A DNA stretch of 17,177 nt from Pseudomonadota bacterium. GTDB lineage: Bacteria > Desulfobacterota > Desulfobulbia > Desulfobulbales > JAGXFP01. The stretch covers positions 1 through 17,177 of the forward strand of contig DAOVJK010000026.1 of assembly GCA_030673265.1 (NCBI GenBank), in the 5' to 3' direction. The stretch's first letter is position 1. Every line of letters begins with the position of its first letter. The notes below the pieces were generated by a model. It did no database searches. It was not told the origin of the DNA and worked only from the letters and a program-made list of their open reading frames with translations. Made by a program: the position numbers and the translations under genes. Positions 1 to 8,118 of the stretch are shown here, in pieces.

Positions 1-13
1 AACTCTCCAGTTA
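1..13 (-). rRNA. rrs: 16S rRNA gene, extreme 5' end (cut by window edge)
   Basis: Read on the minus strand, the first bases are TAACTGGAGAGTT. This aligns base for base with the start of mature bacterial 16S rRNA (E. coli AAATTGAAGAGTT, which continues TTGATC). Only about 13 bases of the gene are present; the rest lies outside the window. The edge falling inside an rRNA gene is what an assembly break at a repeated rrn operon would produce. The call is supported by the promoter, boxA-like element and hairpins found at sensible distances upstream (higher coordinates). Confidence 0.8.
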
Positions 14-108
14 TATATGTCGATCACATGTCCGAAAACACGTTCTCTAACTAGAAAAGAATGAAACTTTATTACTTTGATACTTTTTGGCCCGTTTAAT
101 CTATCTCG

Positions 109-128
109 CTATTCAGTTTTCAAAGATC
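109..128 (-). promoter_or_regulatory. rrn leader antitermination (boxA-like) element
   Basis: The minus strand reads GATCTTTGAAAACTGAATAG, inside the predicted rRNA leader and about 100 nt before the 16S start. The CTTTGAAAACTGAATA-type string recurs in leaders and spacers of bacterial rRNA operons, where it acts in Nus-factor antitermination. The assignment rests on motif recognition and position. Confidence 0.55.
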
Positions 129-134
129 GTTTGC

Positions 135-215
135 CCCAATCACTTATGATTGGGTCGGCTCGAAGCCGGGGAATCTTCCAAACTACATCATCGAAGCAGT
201 CGTTGTCAACTGCTT
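135..215 (-). other. hairpins in the 16S rRNA leader
   Basis: Three compact inverted repeats sit between the rrn promoter and the boxA-like element: 194-200 with 209-215 (7 bp, 8-nt loop), 156-160 with 164-168 (5 bp, 3-nt loop) and 135-142 with 147-154 (8 bp, 4-nt loop). None is followed by a T tract on the minus strand, so they look like leader structure or processing elements rather than terminators. Confidence 0.45.
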
Positions 216-238
216 ACTCGTCGTCGTTTGGAGCGGCT

Positions 239-266
239 AATATATAGTTTTTCAAATTATTGTCAA
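239..266 (-). promoter_or_regulatory. rrn operon promoter (sigma70 type)
   Basis: On the minus strand a perfect -35 TTGACA (261-266) is followed, after a 16-bp spacer, by the -10 hexamer TATATT (239-244). Transcription would start near 231-233 and run about 220 nt through the leader to the 16S start at about position 13. The near-consensus hexamers, short spacer and AT-rich upstream stretch (roughly 267-300) suit a strong rRNA promoter. A second TTGACA at 204-209 has no convincing -10 partner. Confidence 0.75.
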
Positions 267-418
267 TCACTAGTTTCATTCTTTTTTAAAATAATTGCCG
301 ATTACCCGTAACTAACCGTAATCAAAGGTTTTGTTTTTATTTGCCATTTACCCCCATATCGTGCGATACATTAATGATAGAATATGATTTAAACACCTTT
401 CACCATGAAGGAGACTTC

Positions 419-1438
419 TTGACCGAGGCAATGTTTTACAAGATCATCAAAGGCAAAGAGCCTGCTGTCCAATGTTTTTTATGCAATCACAACTGCAGAA
501 TAAAGGATGGCCGGCGGGGAATATGCCAAGTCAGAGAAAACCGGGGTGGCACCCTCTACAGTCTGGTTTATGGACGACTAATCAGTGAAAACGTCGACCC
601 CATCGAAAAAAAACCTGTCTTCCATCTTCTGCCCGGCTCCCTTTCCTACTCAATATCGACAGTTGGCTGCAATTTCAGGTGCCGGCACTGCCAGAACTAT
701 AATATTTCGCAATACCCCTCTATGCACCACAATGAAATCATCGGCAACCTGTGCAATCCCGAAGAAATTGTCGCAAGCGCCAGTCAACAAGGCTGTGCCA
801 GCATCAGTTACACCTACGTCGAGCCGACAATCTTCCTTGAATTTGCCCTGGACACCGCCCGTTTGGCCGCCGAACGAGGCATCAAAAATATATTTGTCAG
901 TAACGGTTACACAAGCCCGGAGGCCACCCGGCAGATTGCTCCGTTTCTCGATGCTAACAACATCGACTTAAAAGCCTTTACAGACAAATTCTATCGCGAA
1001 GTATGCGGAGCTCGCCTGCAACCGGTACTTGACACTATAACCCTAATGAAAGCATTGGGAGTCTGGGTAGAGGTGACGACCCTGATCATTCCTGGCTGGA
1101 ATGACTCTGATGCTGAACTACATGATATTGCCGACTTCATCAGGTCAATAGATCCCAATATACCGTGGCACGTAACCCGCTTCCATCCCACCTACCAGAT
1201 GACCGACCGCCCAGCCACTCCGACTGCGACAATTAAAAAGGCCCGCGAGATTGGCTTGACCACTGGCCTGAAGCATGTGTACACAGGCAACATGCTCGAT
1301 CTCGAAGGTGAGAGCACCTATTGTGCAAACTGCGGTGCAACGCTTATTGCCAGGACCGGATTCAGCGCTAAAATCACCGACCTGAAAAACGGTATCTGTA
1401 AAAACTGCAAAACAGCTCTAGCCGGTATTTTCAAATAA
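419..1438 (+). CDS. amrS: AmmeMemoRadiSam system radical SAM enzyme (AmrS-like)
   Basis: This is a radical S-adenosylmethionine enzyme of the AmrS family (related to pyruvate formate-lyase activating enzymes), about 339 residues, the family's usual length. The SAM-binding [4Fe-4S] motif CX3CX2C lies at C84, C88 and C91, followed by QNYNISQ. The N-terminus has a Cys-rich segment (CFLCNHNC, then GICQVREN) and the block DPIEKKPVFHLLPGS. The C-terminus ends in a zinc-ribbon-like pair, CANC and CKNC. I chose the TTG at 419 because AAGGAG (408-413) lies 5 nt upstream and the family normally begins near this point. The frame stays open back to a TTG at 341; ATG 374 and ATG 431 are alternatives. The true substrate of AmrS is not established, and no amrA or amrB partner lies in this window. 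It diverges from the rrn operon. Confidence 0.88.
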   Translation: MTEAMFYKIIKGKEPAVQCFLCNHNCRIKDGRRGICQVRENRGGTLYSLVYGRLISENVDPIEKKPVFHLLPGSLSYSISTVGCNFRCRHCQNYNISQYPSMHHNEIIGNLCNPEEIVASASQQGCASISYTYVEPTIFLEFALDTARLAAERGIKNIFVSNGYTSPEATRQIAPFLDANNIDLKAFTDKFYREVCGARLQPVLDTITLMKALGVWVEVTTLIIPGWNDSDAELHDIADFIRSIDPNIPWHVTRFHPTYQMTDRPATPTATIKKAREIGLTTGLKHVYTGNMLDLEGESTYCANCGATLIARTGFSAKITDLKNGICKNCKTALAGIFK

Positions 1439-1512
1439 TCACGGTTTATTTCTTTCATTGTAATATCAGGCAAAGAAAAAACTGCCCAGCGATGCGCCAT
1501 AAAACAGGACAG

Positions 1513-1833
1513 CTATCCCGCATATTTCACCAGTCGAGATGCCCGATTGCGAAACGCTCGATAGGCAAAGTATGATGTTTTTAGCAGGTAAGCGGCCAGA
1601 GAGAGACTCCGATACTTTAGTATGCTGAAAGCCTTATACAGCAGACTATACGGATATATCGGCTGGCCCGCAGGGTGAGTGGTTTCGAAGTCTGCGCTAT
1701 CTGGAAAACAAACCATGTATTCCATTTGGTACAAACTGTGACCTTGATATTCCACAGCAAACCAAAGGTTTAACACTCAAGTACAATCAGTTAAAAAGCC
1801 TTTTCAAAAATACTCATGAAATATGCGGGCTAT
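1513..1833. mobile_element. possible small insertion element (MITE-like or IS remnant)
   Basis: A perfect 13-bp inverted repeat, CCCGCATATTTCA at 1517-1529 and its complement at 1817-1829, bounds a 313-bp segment. The segment is flanked on both sides by the direct repeat CTAT (1513-1516 and 1830-1833), as expected of a target-site duplication. The direct repeat can also be read as 8 bp, GCTATCCC at 1512-1519 and 1829-1836, so the exact ends are ambiguous. Inside, the minus strand has an open frame of about 87 codons from a GTG (1776 to 1513) in which I recognise no transposase motif. Finding a 13-bp repeat by chance in about 600 bp is unlikely, but one copy alone cannot prove mobility. Confidence 0.35.
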
Positions 1834-2029
1834 CCCCTTTGGATAGTTTTCGCAGTCTTCACTTTACCGCAACGCCACCAATAGTAATTTTGATTAGCAC
1901 CGTGCTTCAGCCTTTTTGTTGGAGAGGATATGATTTTGCCTGCCATCCATGATTTTTCACCAATAAATCTGGAGGTTGCCAATCTAGACCAATTTAGCTG
2001 AAGTTTACTGCTAATCAGCAGTATTTTAA

Positions 2030-2058
2030 TTGACGAATCATCTCCTATGATGTTTAAT
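2030..2058 (+). promoter_or_regulatory. putative sigma70 promoter ahead of waaA remnant and carAB
   Basis: TTGACG (2030-2035) and TTTAAT (2053-2058) are separated by exactly 17 bp and lie about 50 bp before the decayed waaA start at 2111. It was probably the waaA promoter. No convincing terminator separates it from carA, so it may still supply carAB transcription through the pseudogene. Confidence 0.45.
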
Positions 2059-2110
2059 AATCCGGTTTTTTACTGTCAAACCAACCTCTGTATTTTGGAC
2101 GAATAATTCA

Positions 2111-3416
2111 TTGGCATACGGTATATATCGCCTGTTAACAGACTAATTTTCACCCTGGCCTTTCCTTTTCGCCTGGTTTACTCAGGAATCAGCGGCAAAC
2201 ATCGGGCCGGGTTACGACAGCGTCTCGGGTCTTATAAAGTTACTAAGGCAATAACCGCAGGAGCACCATTTATCTGGATCCACGGCGCCTCGATCGACGA
2301 GGTTTTGGCGACCAAAGTACGGCTACAAGGATTAAAACCGATTTCCCCGACACCGAGCTCATCTTGTCGACAGCAACTGAACAGGGTTTAAAGATTGCCG
2401 AGCAGCAATTTGGAAATATGGCGAATTTGTATTATCGCCCCTAGATCTTCCCGGCGCTGTAGCAAGAGCACCCAAGACCATCCGGCCCTACATTTATATA
2501 TGTCTCGAGACAGAACTATGGCCGAACTTATTGGCCCAATTGCAAAGCGGCAACACCAGACTTTTCCTACTGAATGGCAGATTAAGTGAACGATCCAGCC
2601 GGAGATACCGGCTCATGGGGGGGGCATCAAGAAAGTTCTGACCGGTTTTGATACAATCGCAACAATTACCGGTGGTGATGGTGACCGATTCATCAGCCTG
2701 GGTGCCGACAAAGACAAAATTCCGCTACCGGCAACAGCAAATACGACTTACAGGGACTAATATCAACTGCCGCGAGCCACTCCAGCTGGCGGCAACGACT
2801 GGCTCTTGCCGTTAGCCAGCCGATTTTGATCGCCGGCAGCACCCACACCGGTTAAGAAAAAATGGAGTTAGAGGTTTTTCACAGCCTGAAGAGCAAAATA
2901 ACAAACCTGATTGTAATTATCGCACCCCGACATCTCACCAGGCTTAATGAGATAAGGACCATTTTGGATGCCAGCCAAACCGATCATGACCTTTTAAGCT
3001 CGGTTAAACGCAATGGCCGCCAGACAAATATCATAATCGTTGATTCCATTGGAAAGTTAGCTGAGTTATATTCGGCAGCCGACTTCATCTTCTGCGGCGG
3101 CAACCTGGTTCCACGGGGCGGCCACAACATAATGGAAGCAGCAATCAGGGGCATCCCAGTATTTTACGGACCCTGCATGAGGGATTTCACCGATGCCAGG
3201 CAGCTTCTTGAGGGCAATGGTGGGATTATGGTTAATACCCCTTGGGAATTGATCGAAAAGATCGAGGAGCTTTTTTCACAGCCTCATCTGTACGACAAGG
3301 TGGCTGATGCGGCCCGTTTAACCGCCCGCTCACAATAGGGGGCCGCCTAAAAACAGTTAGCACCGGTATTTGACGCAATTCGCAGCATATGTTCCAATGA
3401 TGCCGCGGCCAATTAA
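2111..3416 (+). pseudogene. waaA: broken Kdo transferase gene (waaA/kdtA), multiple frameshifts and stops
   Basis: Pieced together across frames, this encodes a lipid A 3-deoxy-D-manno-octulosonic acid transferase. Recognisable blocks, in order, are the N-terminal region from TTG 2111 (MAYGIYRLLTD), LETELWPNLLAQLQ, a LNGRLSERS segment, TGFDTIATITGGDGDRF, PILIAGSTHTG, IIAPRH and FCGGNLVPRGGHNIMEAA. These follow the order of E. coli WaaA. The damage I can trace is four single-base losses near 2143, 2340, 2441 and 2757, and one extra base in a run of eight Gs at 2617-2624. In-frame stops lie at 2853-2855, 3336-3338 and 3348-3350; sense sequence continues to the terminal stop at 3414-3416. The longest surviving open piece is 2862-3338, the second half of the GT-B fold. 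Translation of that piece alone would not give a working enzyme. Neighbouring genes are intact, so poor sequencing is an unlikely explanation. Confidence 0.9.
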
Positions 3417-3450
3417 CCCGACACAAGAGTCAGACACACAGGAACCAGCC

Positions 3451-4560
3451 ATGAAAGCACTTATCGCTCTGGAAGACGGCACCGTTTTCGAAGGCAGAAC
3501 ATTCGCCGGCAGCGGTGAAGTCAGTGGGGAAATCGTCTTTAACACCGGCATGTCCGGTTATCAGGAGGTTCTCACCGACCCTTCCTATAAAGGCCAGATC
3601 GTCACAATGACCTATCCCCTTATCGGCAATTACGGGGTCAACAGGGAAGACATGGAATCCCACCGGATCCATCCCGAGGCCATGATCGTCAAGGAATACA
3701 ATGCCATCCCCAGCAACTTTCGCTCCACCGGCACCCTGGCCAATTTTCTTAACGAATACAATATTCCGGGCATTGAAGGGGTCGACACCCGTGCCCTGAC
3801 CCGCCTCCTCCGCGTAAAAGGTTCAATGCGCGGGGTTATCTCCACCACCGATCTCGACCCGGATTCCCTGGTCGCTAAAGCCAAGGCCATTGCAGGTCTG
3901 GTCGGCCGAGATTTGGTTAAGGAGGTCGCCTGTGACAAACCCTATGGCTGGGCCAACAACGAGCCGCTCGAGGGTGACAATTTCACCACCGCCGGTGCAG
4001 GCAAACATAAGGTAGTGGTCCTTGATTTAGGCCTTAAATTCAATCAGGCCCGACGGTTGGCAGCCAACGGTTGCCGGGTACAGATAGTCCCGGCCACCAC
4101 CCCGGCCAAGCAGATCCTGGCCATGAAACCGGATGGTATCTTTCTCTCCAACGGCCCCGGCGATCCAGCCGGAGTTGAAGGGGTTGTCGATACAGTCAGG
4201 GAACTGCTGGGCAAAAAACCGATTTTCGGCATCTGTCTGGGTCACCAGATCCTGGGGTTGGCTTACGGCGGTAAAACCTATAAATTAAAATTTGGCCACC
4301 GCGGCGCCAACCAGCCGGTTAAAGATCTACAGACCGGTCGCATCGAGATTACCTCCCAGAACCATGGCTTTTGTGTCGATCCAGAGTCCCTGGATCCAGA
4401 AAAAGTTGAGATAACCCACGTCAACTTAAGTGACGGCAGCCTTGAAGGGATGCGCCATAAAGAGTACCCGGCCTTTTCCGTGCAGCACCATCCAGAAGAC
4501 GCCCCCGGCCCCCATGACGCCTCATATCTGTTTGGTCGTTTCGTAGATATGATGAAATAA
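3451..4560 (+). CDS. carA: carbamoyl-phosphate synthase small (glutaminase) subunit
   Basis: CarA hydrolyses glutamine and channels ammonia to CarB for carbamoyl phosphate synthesis, feeding the pyrimidine and arginine pathways in the cytoplasm. The 369-residue product has the CarA N-terminal domain (EDGTVFEG, FNTGMSGYQEVLTDPSYKGQ) and a class I glutamine amidotransferase domain. The nucleophile is C262 in GICLGHQ and the catalytic pair is H347 and E349 in HHPED. The motif reads QHHPEDAPGPHD where many CarA proteins have QYHPEA, a mild variation. ATG 3451 is chosen because the conserved N-terminus starts there and AGGA (3440-3443) precedes it by 7 nt; the open frame extends back to 3370 without homology. 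It lies 34 bp after the waaA remnant and 60 bp before carB. Confidence 0.97.
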   Translation: MKALIALEDGTVFEGRTFAGSGEVSGEIVFNTGMSGYQEVLTDPSYKGQIVTMTYPLIGNYGVNREDMESHRIHPEAMIVKEYNAIPSNFRSTGTLANFLNEYNIPGIEGVDTRALTRLLRVKGSMRGVISTTDLDPDSLVAKAKAIAGLVGRDLVKEVACDKPYGWANNEPLEGDNFTTAGAGKHKVVVLDLGLKFNQARRLAANGCRVQIVPATTPAKQILAMKPDGIFLSNGPGDPAGVEGVVDTVRELLGKKPIFGICLGHQILGLAYGGKTYKLKFGHRGANQPVKDLQTGRIEITSQNHGFCVDPESLDPEKVEITHVNLSDGSLEGMRHKEYPAFSVQHHPEDAPGPHDASYLFGRFVDMMK

Positions 4561-4620
4561 AACTACCAAGCCTGTTACATCGATATTCAGATACAACCAA
4601 TTTAAGAGATAATTGATCCC

Positions 4621-7600
4621 ATGCCAAAAAGAACTGATATCCATAAAATCCTGATCATCGGCTCCGGCCCAATCATCATCAGCCAGGCCTGTGAATTTGA
4701 TTATTCCGGCACCCAGGCAGTCAAAGCCTTGAAAGAGGAAGGTTACGAGGTGATCCTGATCAACTCCAACCCCGCCACTATCATGACCGATCCGGAGATT
4801 GCCGACCGCACCTATATTGAGCCAATCACTCCCGAAATGGTGGCCAAGATCATCGAAAAAGAGCGCCCGGATGCGCTGCTGCCGACCCTTGGCGGCCAGA
4901 CCGGTCTCAATACCGCAATTAAAGTAGCGGAGATGGGAATCCTTGAAAAATATAATGTCGAAATGCTGGCCGCCGACGTTGATGTAATTCATAAAGCGGA
5001 AAGTCGTGAGCCTTTCCGGGACGCAATGCATAAAATCGGCCTGAAGGTTCCTGAAAGTGTTATCGCCCATACCATTGAAGAAGTTCGCGAGGCTATCGAC
5101 GTAATCGGTTTCCCTATCATCGTTCGCCCCAGTTTCACCTTAGGAGGAACCGGAGGCGGTGTTGCCTACAACAAGCAGGAACTCGAAGAACTCTGCACAG
5201 CTGGCCTTGACCTCAGCCTTAACATCGAGATCATGCTTGAGAAAAGCCTCCTGGGTTGGAAGGAATACGAGCTTGAGCTGATGCGTGACAAGAATGACAA
5301 CGTCGTCGTCATCTGCTCCATCGAAAACATGGACGCCATGGGAGTTCATACCGGCGATTCAATTACCGTTGCCCCGGCCCAGACTCTCAGCGACCGCGAA
5401 TACCAGGATATGCGTGATGCTTCCATCGCCATCATCCGGGAGATCGGCGTCGAGACAGGCGGCTCCAACGTCCAGTTTGCTGTGAACCCCGAAGATGGCG
5501 AGTTGATGGTCATCGAAATGAACCCAAGGGTATCACGTAGCTCGGCCCTGGCCTCCAAAGCAACCGGATTCCCCATCGCCAAAATTGCCGCCAAACTTGC
5601 GGTAGGATATACCCTGGATGAAATCCCCAACGACATCACTCGGGAAACTTATGCCGCCTTTGAACCAAGCATAGACTACTGCGTCGTCAAGATTCCGCGT
5701 TGGACCTTTGAAAAATTCCCCGAGGCAGAAGATATCCTTACCACCGCGATGAAATCGGTGGGCGAAACCATGGCCATCGGCCGGACCTTCAAAGAAGCCT
5801 TTCAGAAAGGGATGCGCTCCCTTGAAATCGGCATCACCGGTTTCGGGGCCGATCCAAAATTCAATCTTGACGATCTGGAACAGACCGACCTGGAAAACGG
5901 TATGCGTACCCCAAACTCTCAGAGACTTTTCCAACTATATGAGGGACTGCGCCGGGGTATGACCGCCGATGATATCTACCAGATCACCGCCATCGACCCC
6001 TGGTACCTTAATAATCTGCAACAGATCGTCACCCTGGAAGCGGAAATCAGAGATCGCGGCTTCTCTGGCCTGGACCACGATTTCCTCTATCAGACAAAAC
6101 AGTACGGCTTTTCCGACCGACAGCTGGCCTACCTTACTGGCACCAGCGCTCAGGACATTCGTGAATTACGCGACAAAATCGGGATTCGAGCAGTATACAA
6201 ACTGGTCGACACCTGTGCCGCCGAGTTTGAGGCCTACACACCTTATTATTATTCGACCTATGAGACTGAAGACGAGTCAAGACCTTCCGACAGCCGCAAA
6301 GTAATGATCCTGGGCGGCGGTCCCAACCGGATCGGCCAGGGAATCGAGTTCGACTACTGCTGCGTTCACGCCGCTTTCGCCCTGAAAGAGATGGGGATCG
6401 AATCAATCATGGTTAACTCAAACCCTGAGACCGTCAGTACGGACTATGACACCTCAGACCGTCTCTATTTCGAACCCCTGACCCACGAAGATGTCATGAA
6501 CATCATCGAAAGTGAGAAACCAGAAGGAGTTATCGTCCAGTTCGGCGGCCAGACCCCCCTGAATTTGGCCGTACCACTGGCTGAGGCCGGGGTGCCAATC
6601 CTGGGCACGTCACCTGATTCTATCGATCGGGCCGAGGATCGCGAAAGATTTCAGCAATTCCTCCACAAGCTCAACCTGAAACAGCCTGAGAACGGTACCG
6701 CCCGAACCCCCGAAGAAGCCCTGCGGATCGCCAATGAAATCAGTTATCCGGTAGTTGTTCGCCCTTCCTACGTTTTGGGCGGCCGGGCCATGCGCATCGT
6801 CTACAACGACAATGATCTGAACGATTATATGACTTCAGCTATCAATGTATCCCCGGAAAAACCGATTCTGATCGACAAGTTCCTTAAAGACGCGGTAGAA
6901 ATCGATGTCGATGCGATCTGCGATGGCGAGCTCACCGTAATCGGCGGGATAATGGAGCATATCGAAGAAGCCGGCATCCATTCCGGCGATTCCGCCTGTG
7001 TCCTGCCTCCCCACACCTTATCAAGCGAAATGATCGGTTTGATCAAGCAGGCGACCCAGGCCATGGCCATTGAACTTAAGGTTCTGGGCCTGATGAATAT
7101 CCAATACGCCATCAAGGACAAAGAGCTTTATGTCCTGGAGGTCAACCCCAGGGCATCCCGAACCATTCCCTTTGTCTGCAAAGCAACCGGGGTTTCACTG
7201 GCCAAACTGGCCACCAAAGTTATGCTGGGCATGAAGCTCGCCGATCTCGGCCTTACCACCGAAGTTACGATCTCCCATCATGCCGTCAAGGAAGCTGTCT
7301 TTCCATTTGACCGCTTTGCCAATGTCGACACCCTCCTCGGACCTGAGATGAAATCAACCGGCGAGGTTATGGGCCTATCTGATTCGGTCGGTATTGCCTT
7401 TGCCAAAGCCCAGCTTGCGGCTGGCCAGAAAATCCCACAACCAGGCAATGTCTTTATCAGCGTCCAGGATCGGCACAAACCCGCCATTATCCCAATTGCC
7501 ACGGAGCTTATTGAAATGGGCTTCAAGATCCTGGCCACCGGTGGCACAGCTGCCTATCTAGCGGACCAGAATCTAGCCTGCACCAAGATCAACAAGATAT

Positions 7601-7836
7601 CCGAGGGCCGACCCCATATCCATGACAAGATCCGCGATAAAGAAATCCAATGGATCATTAACACCTCGATGGGTACCAGAACCACTGAGGATTCTTACAT
7701 TATCAGAAGGGCCGCCCTGGATTTTCATCTGCCCTATACCACTACTATAGCCGGGGTCCAGGCAATGACCATGGCAATCGCCGCCACTCAACATGCAGAT
7801 CTGGAAGTTAAGGCTGTTCAGGAATATTTCAATTAG
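4621..7836 (+). CDS. carB: carbamoyl-phosphate synthase large subunit
   Basis: CarB uses two ATP, bicarbonate and CarA-derived ammonia to make carbamoyl phosphate. The 1071-residue product is full length for the family. It consists of a first ATP-grasp half (about 1-400, beginning MPKRTDIHKILIIGSGP), an oligomerisation region (about 400-550), a second ATP-grasp half starting near KVMILGGGPNRIGQGIEFDY, and a C-terminal MGS-like allosteric domain from about 935 (FKILATGGTAAYLA). In the first half, IIISQACEFDYSG has serine (S21) where glycine is usual in IVIGQACEFDYSG. ATG 4621 fits the conserved N-terminus exactly, although only a weak ribosome-binding site (AAGAG-like, near 4603) is visible. 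It is almost certainly cotranscribed with carA and is followed by two terminator-like hairpins. Confidence 0.98.
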   Translation: MPKRTDIHKILIIGSGPIIISQACEFDYSGTQAVKALKEEGYEVILINSNPATIMTDPEIADRTYIEPITPEMVAKIIEKERPDALLPTLGGQTGLNTAIKVAEMGILEKYNVEMLAADVDVIHKAESREPFRDAMHKIGLKVPESVIAHTIEEVREAIDVIGFPIIVRPSFTLGGTGGGVAYNKQELEELCTAGLDLSLNIEIMLEKSLLGWKEYELELMRDKNDNVVVICSIENMDAMGVHTGDSITVAPAQTLSDREYQDMRDASIAIIREIGVETGGSNVQFAVNPEDGELMVIEMNPRVSRSSALASKATGFPIAKIAAKLAVGYTLDEIPNDITRETYAAFEPSIDYCVVKIPRWTFEKFPEAEDILTTAMKSVGETMAIGRTFKEAFQKGMRSLEIGITGFGADPKFNLDDLEQTDLENGMRTPNSQRLFQLYEGLRRGMTADDIYQITAIDPWYLNNLQQIVTLEAEIRDRGFSGLDHDFLYQTKQYGFSDRQLAYLTGTSAQDIRELRDKIGIRAVYKLVDTCAAEFEAYTPYYYSTYETEDESRPSDSRKVMILGGGPNRIGQGIEFDYCCVHAAFALKEMGIESIMVNSNPETVSTDYDTSDRLYFEPLTHEDVMNIIESEKPEGVIVQFGGQTPLNLAVPLAEAGVPILGTSPDSIDRAEDRERFQQFLHKLNLKQPENGTARTPEEALRIANEISYPVVVRPSYVLGGRAMRIVYNDNDLNDYMTSAINVSPEKPILIDKFLKDAVEIDVDAICDGELTVIGGIMEHIEEAGIHSGDSACVLPPHTLSSEMIGLIKQATQAMAIELKVLGLMNIQYAIKDKELYVLEVNPRASRTIPFVCKATGVSLAKLATKVMLGMKLADLGLTTEVTISHHAVKEAVFPFDRFANVDTLLGPEMKSTGEVMGLSDSVGIAFAKAQLAAGQKIPQPGNVFISVQDRHKPAIIPIATELIEMGFKILATGGTAAYLADQNLACTKINKISEGRPHIHDKIRDKEIQWIINTSMGTRTTEDSYIIRRAALDFHLPYTTTIAGVQAMTMAIAATQHADLEVKAVQEYFN

Positions 7837-7910
7837 CATCTGTCCGGCAATGAACTTTTCAGAGAACGAAACGCACAGGTTTTAAAAGGCGCCGATACAA
7901 CGAGGTTCCT

Positions 7911-7961
7911 GGGAGCTAAAAACCCTTTATGACAAATAACCGGTTAAAAGCTCCTTTTTTT
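7911..7961 (+). terminator. rho-independent terminator after carB (long loop)
   Basis: GGAGCT (7912-7917) pairs with AGCTCC (7949-7954), with an inner AACC/GGTT pairing, and is directly followed by seven Ts (7955-7961). The loop is long for a terminator, so efficiency is uncertain; a second hairpin lies 60 bp further on. Confidence 0.5.
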
Positions 7962-8020
7962 GCGACATTTTTTTTAAAGCTACTGGACTTTACCTGTGGC
8001 AGTACTTAATACTTAATAGT

Positions 8021-8043
8021 CGGTTTTAAAAACCGGTTTTTTT
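8021..8043 (+). terminator. rho-independent terminator between carB and ftsH
   Basis: CGGTTT (8021-8026) and AAACCG (8030-8035) form a tight 6-bp stem with a 3-nt loop, followed by G and seven Ts (8037-8043). It lies 76 bp before the ftsH start. The stem is AT-rich, hence modest strength. Confidence 0.6.
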
Positions 8044-8118
8044 ACAGTTATCATAAAAAAAAAGAACAGTCTGACTCCCAACTAATCATAAGTTACACAG
8101 AATCTTTCGGGTGACCCT

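Larger units (their letters stand above)
1439..2110 (+). other. gap of about 670 bp without an intact gene
   Basis: No credible intact reading frame is seen on either strand. The stretch contains a possible decayed insertion element (1513-1833) and a promoter-like pair (2030-2058). It also holds a perfect 7-bp hairpin with a 4-nt loop (2006-2012 with 2017-2023), followed by ATTTTAATT-like sequence, which could weakly terminate. Given the wrecked waaA that follows, this may be a decayed locus, but I recognise no gene remnant here. Confidence 0.6.

Noticed and set aside
1513..1776. 87-codon minus-strand frame as a real gene
   Set aside because: No family resemblance, no ribosome-binding site, GTG start next to an in-frame TGA, and its end overlaps the inverted repeat. 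Mentioned only within the possible mobile element.
1930..2001. 23-codon open frame preceded by GGAGAGG
   Set aside because: The spacing to ATG is only 2 nt and the short peptide shows no recognisable feature; it lies in a decayed region. It could be a chance match.
2617..2624. Run of eight Gs in waaA as a phase-variation switch
   Set aside because: Correcting this run alone would not restore the gene; four other frameshifts and three stops remain.
2862..3338. Stand-alone 158-residue glycosyltransferase
   Set aside because: It is the surviving C-terminal half of the waaA remnant. Related coding sequence continues on both sides past stop codons, and there is no ribosome-binding site of its own.
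7929..8009. 26-codon open frame starting at the ATG in the carB-ftsH spacer
   Set aside because: It overlaps the terminator hairpin and T tract and has no ribosome-binding site.
8004..8017. Tandem repeat ACTTAAT-ACTTAAT
   Set aside because: Only two 7-bp units in an AT-rich spacer next to a terminator; no sign of a CRISPR or iteron array.
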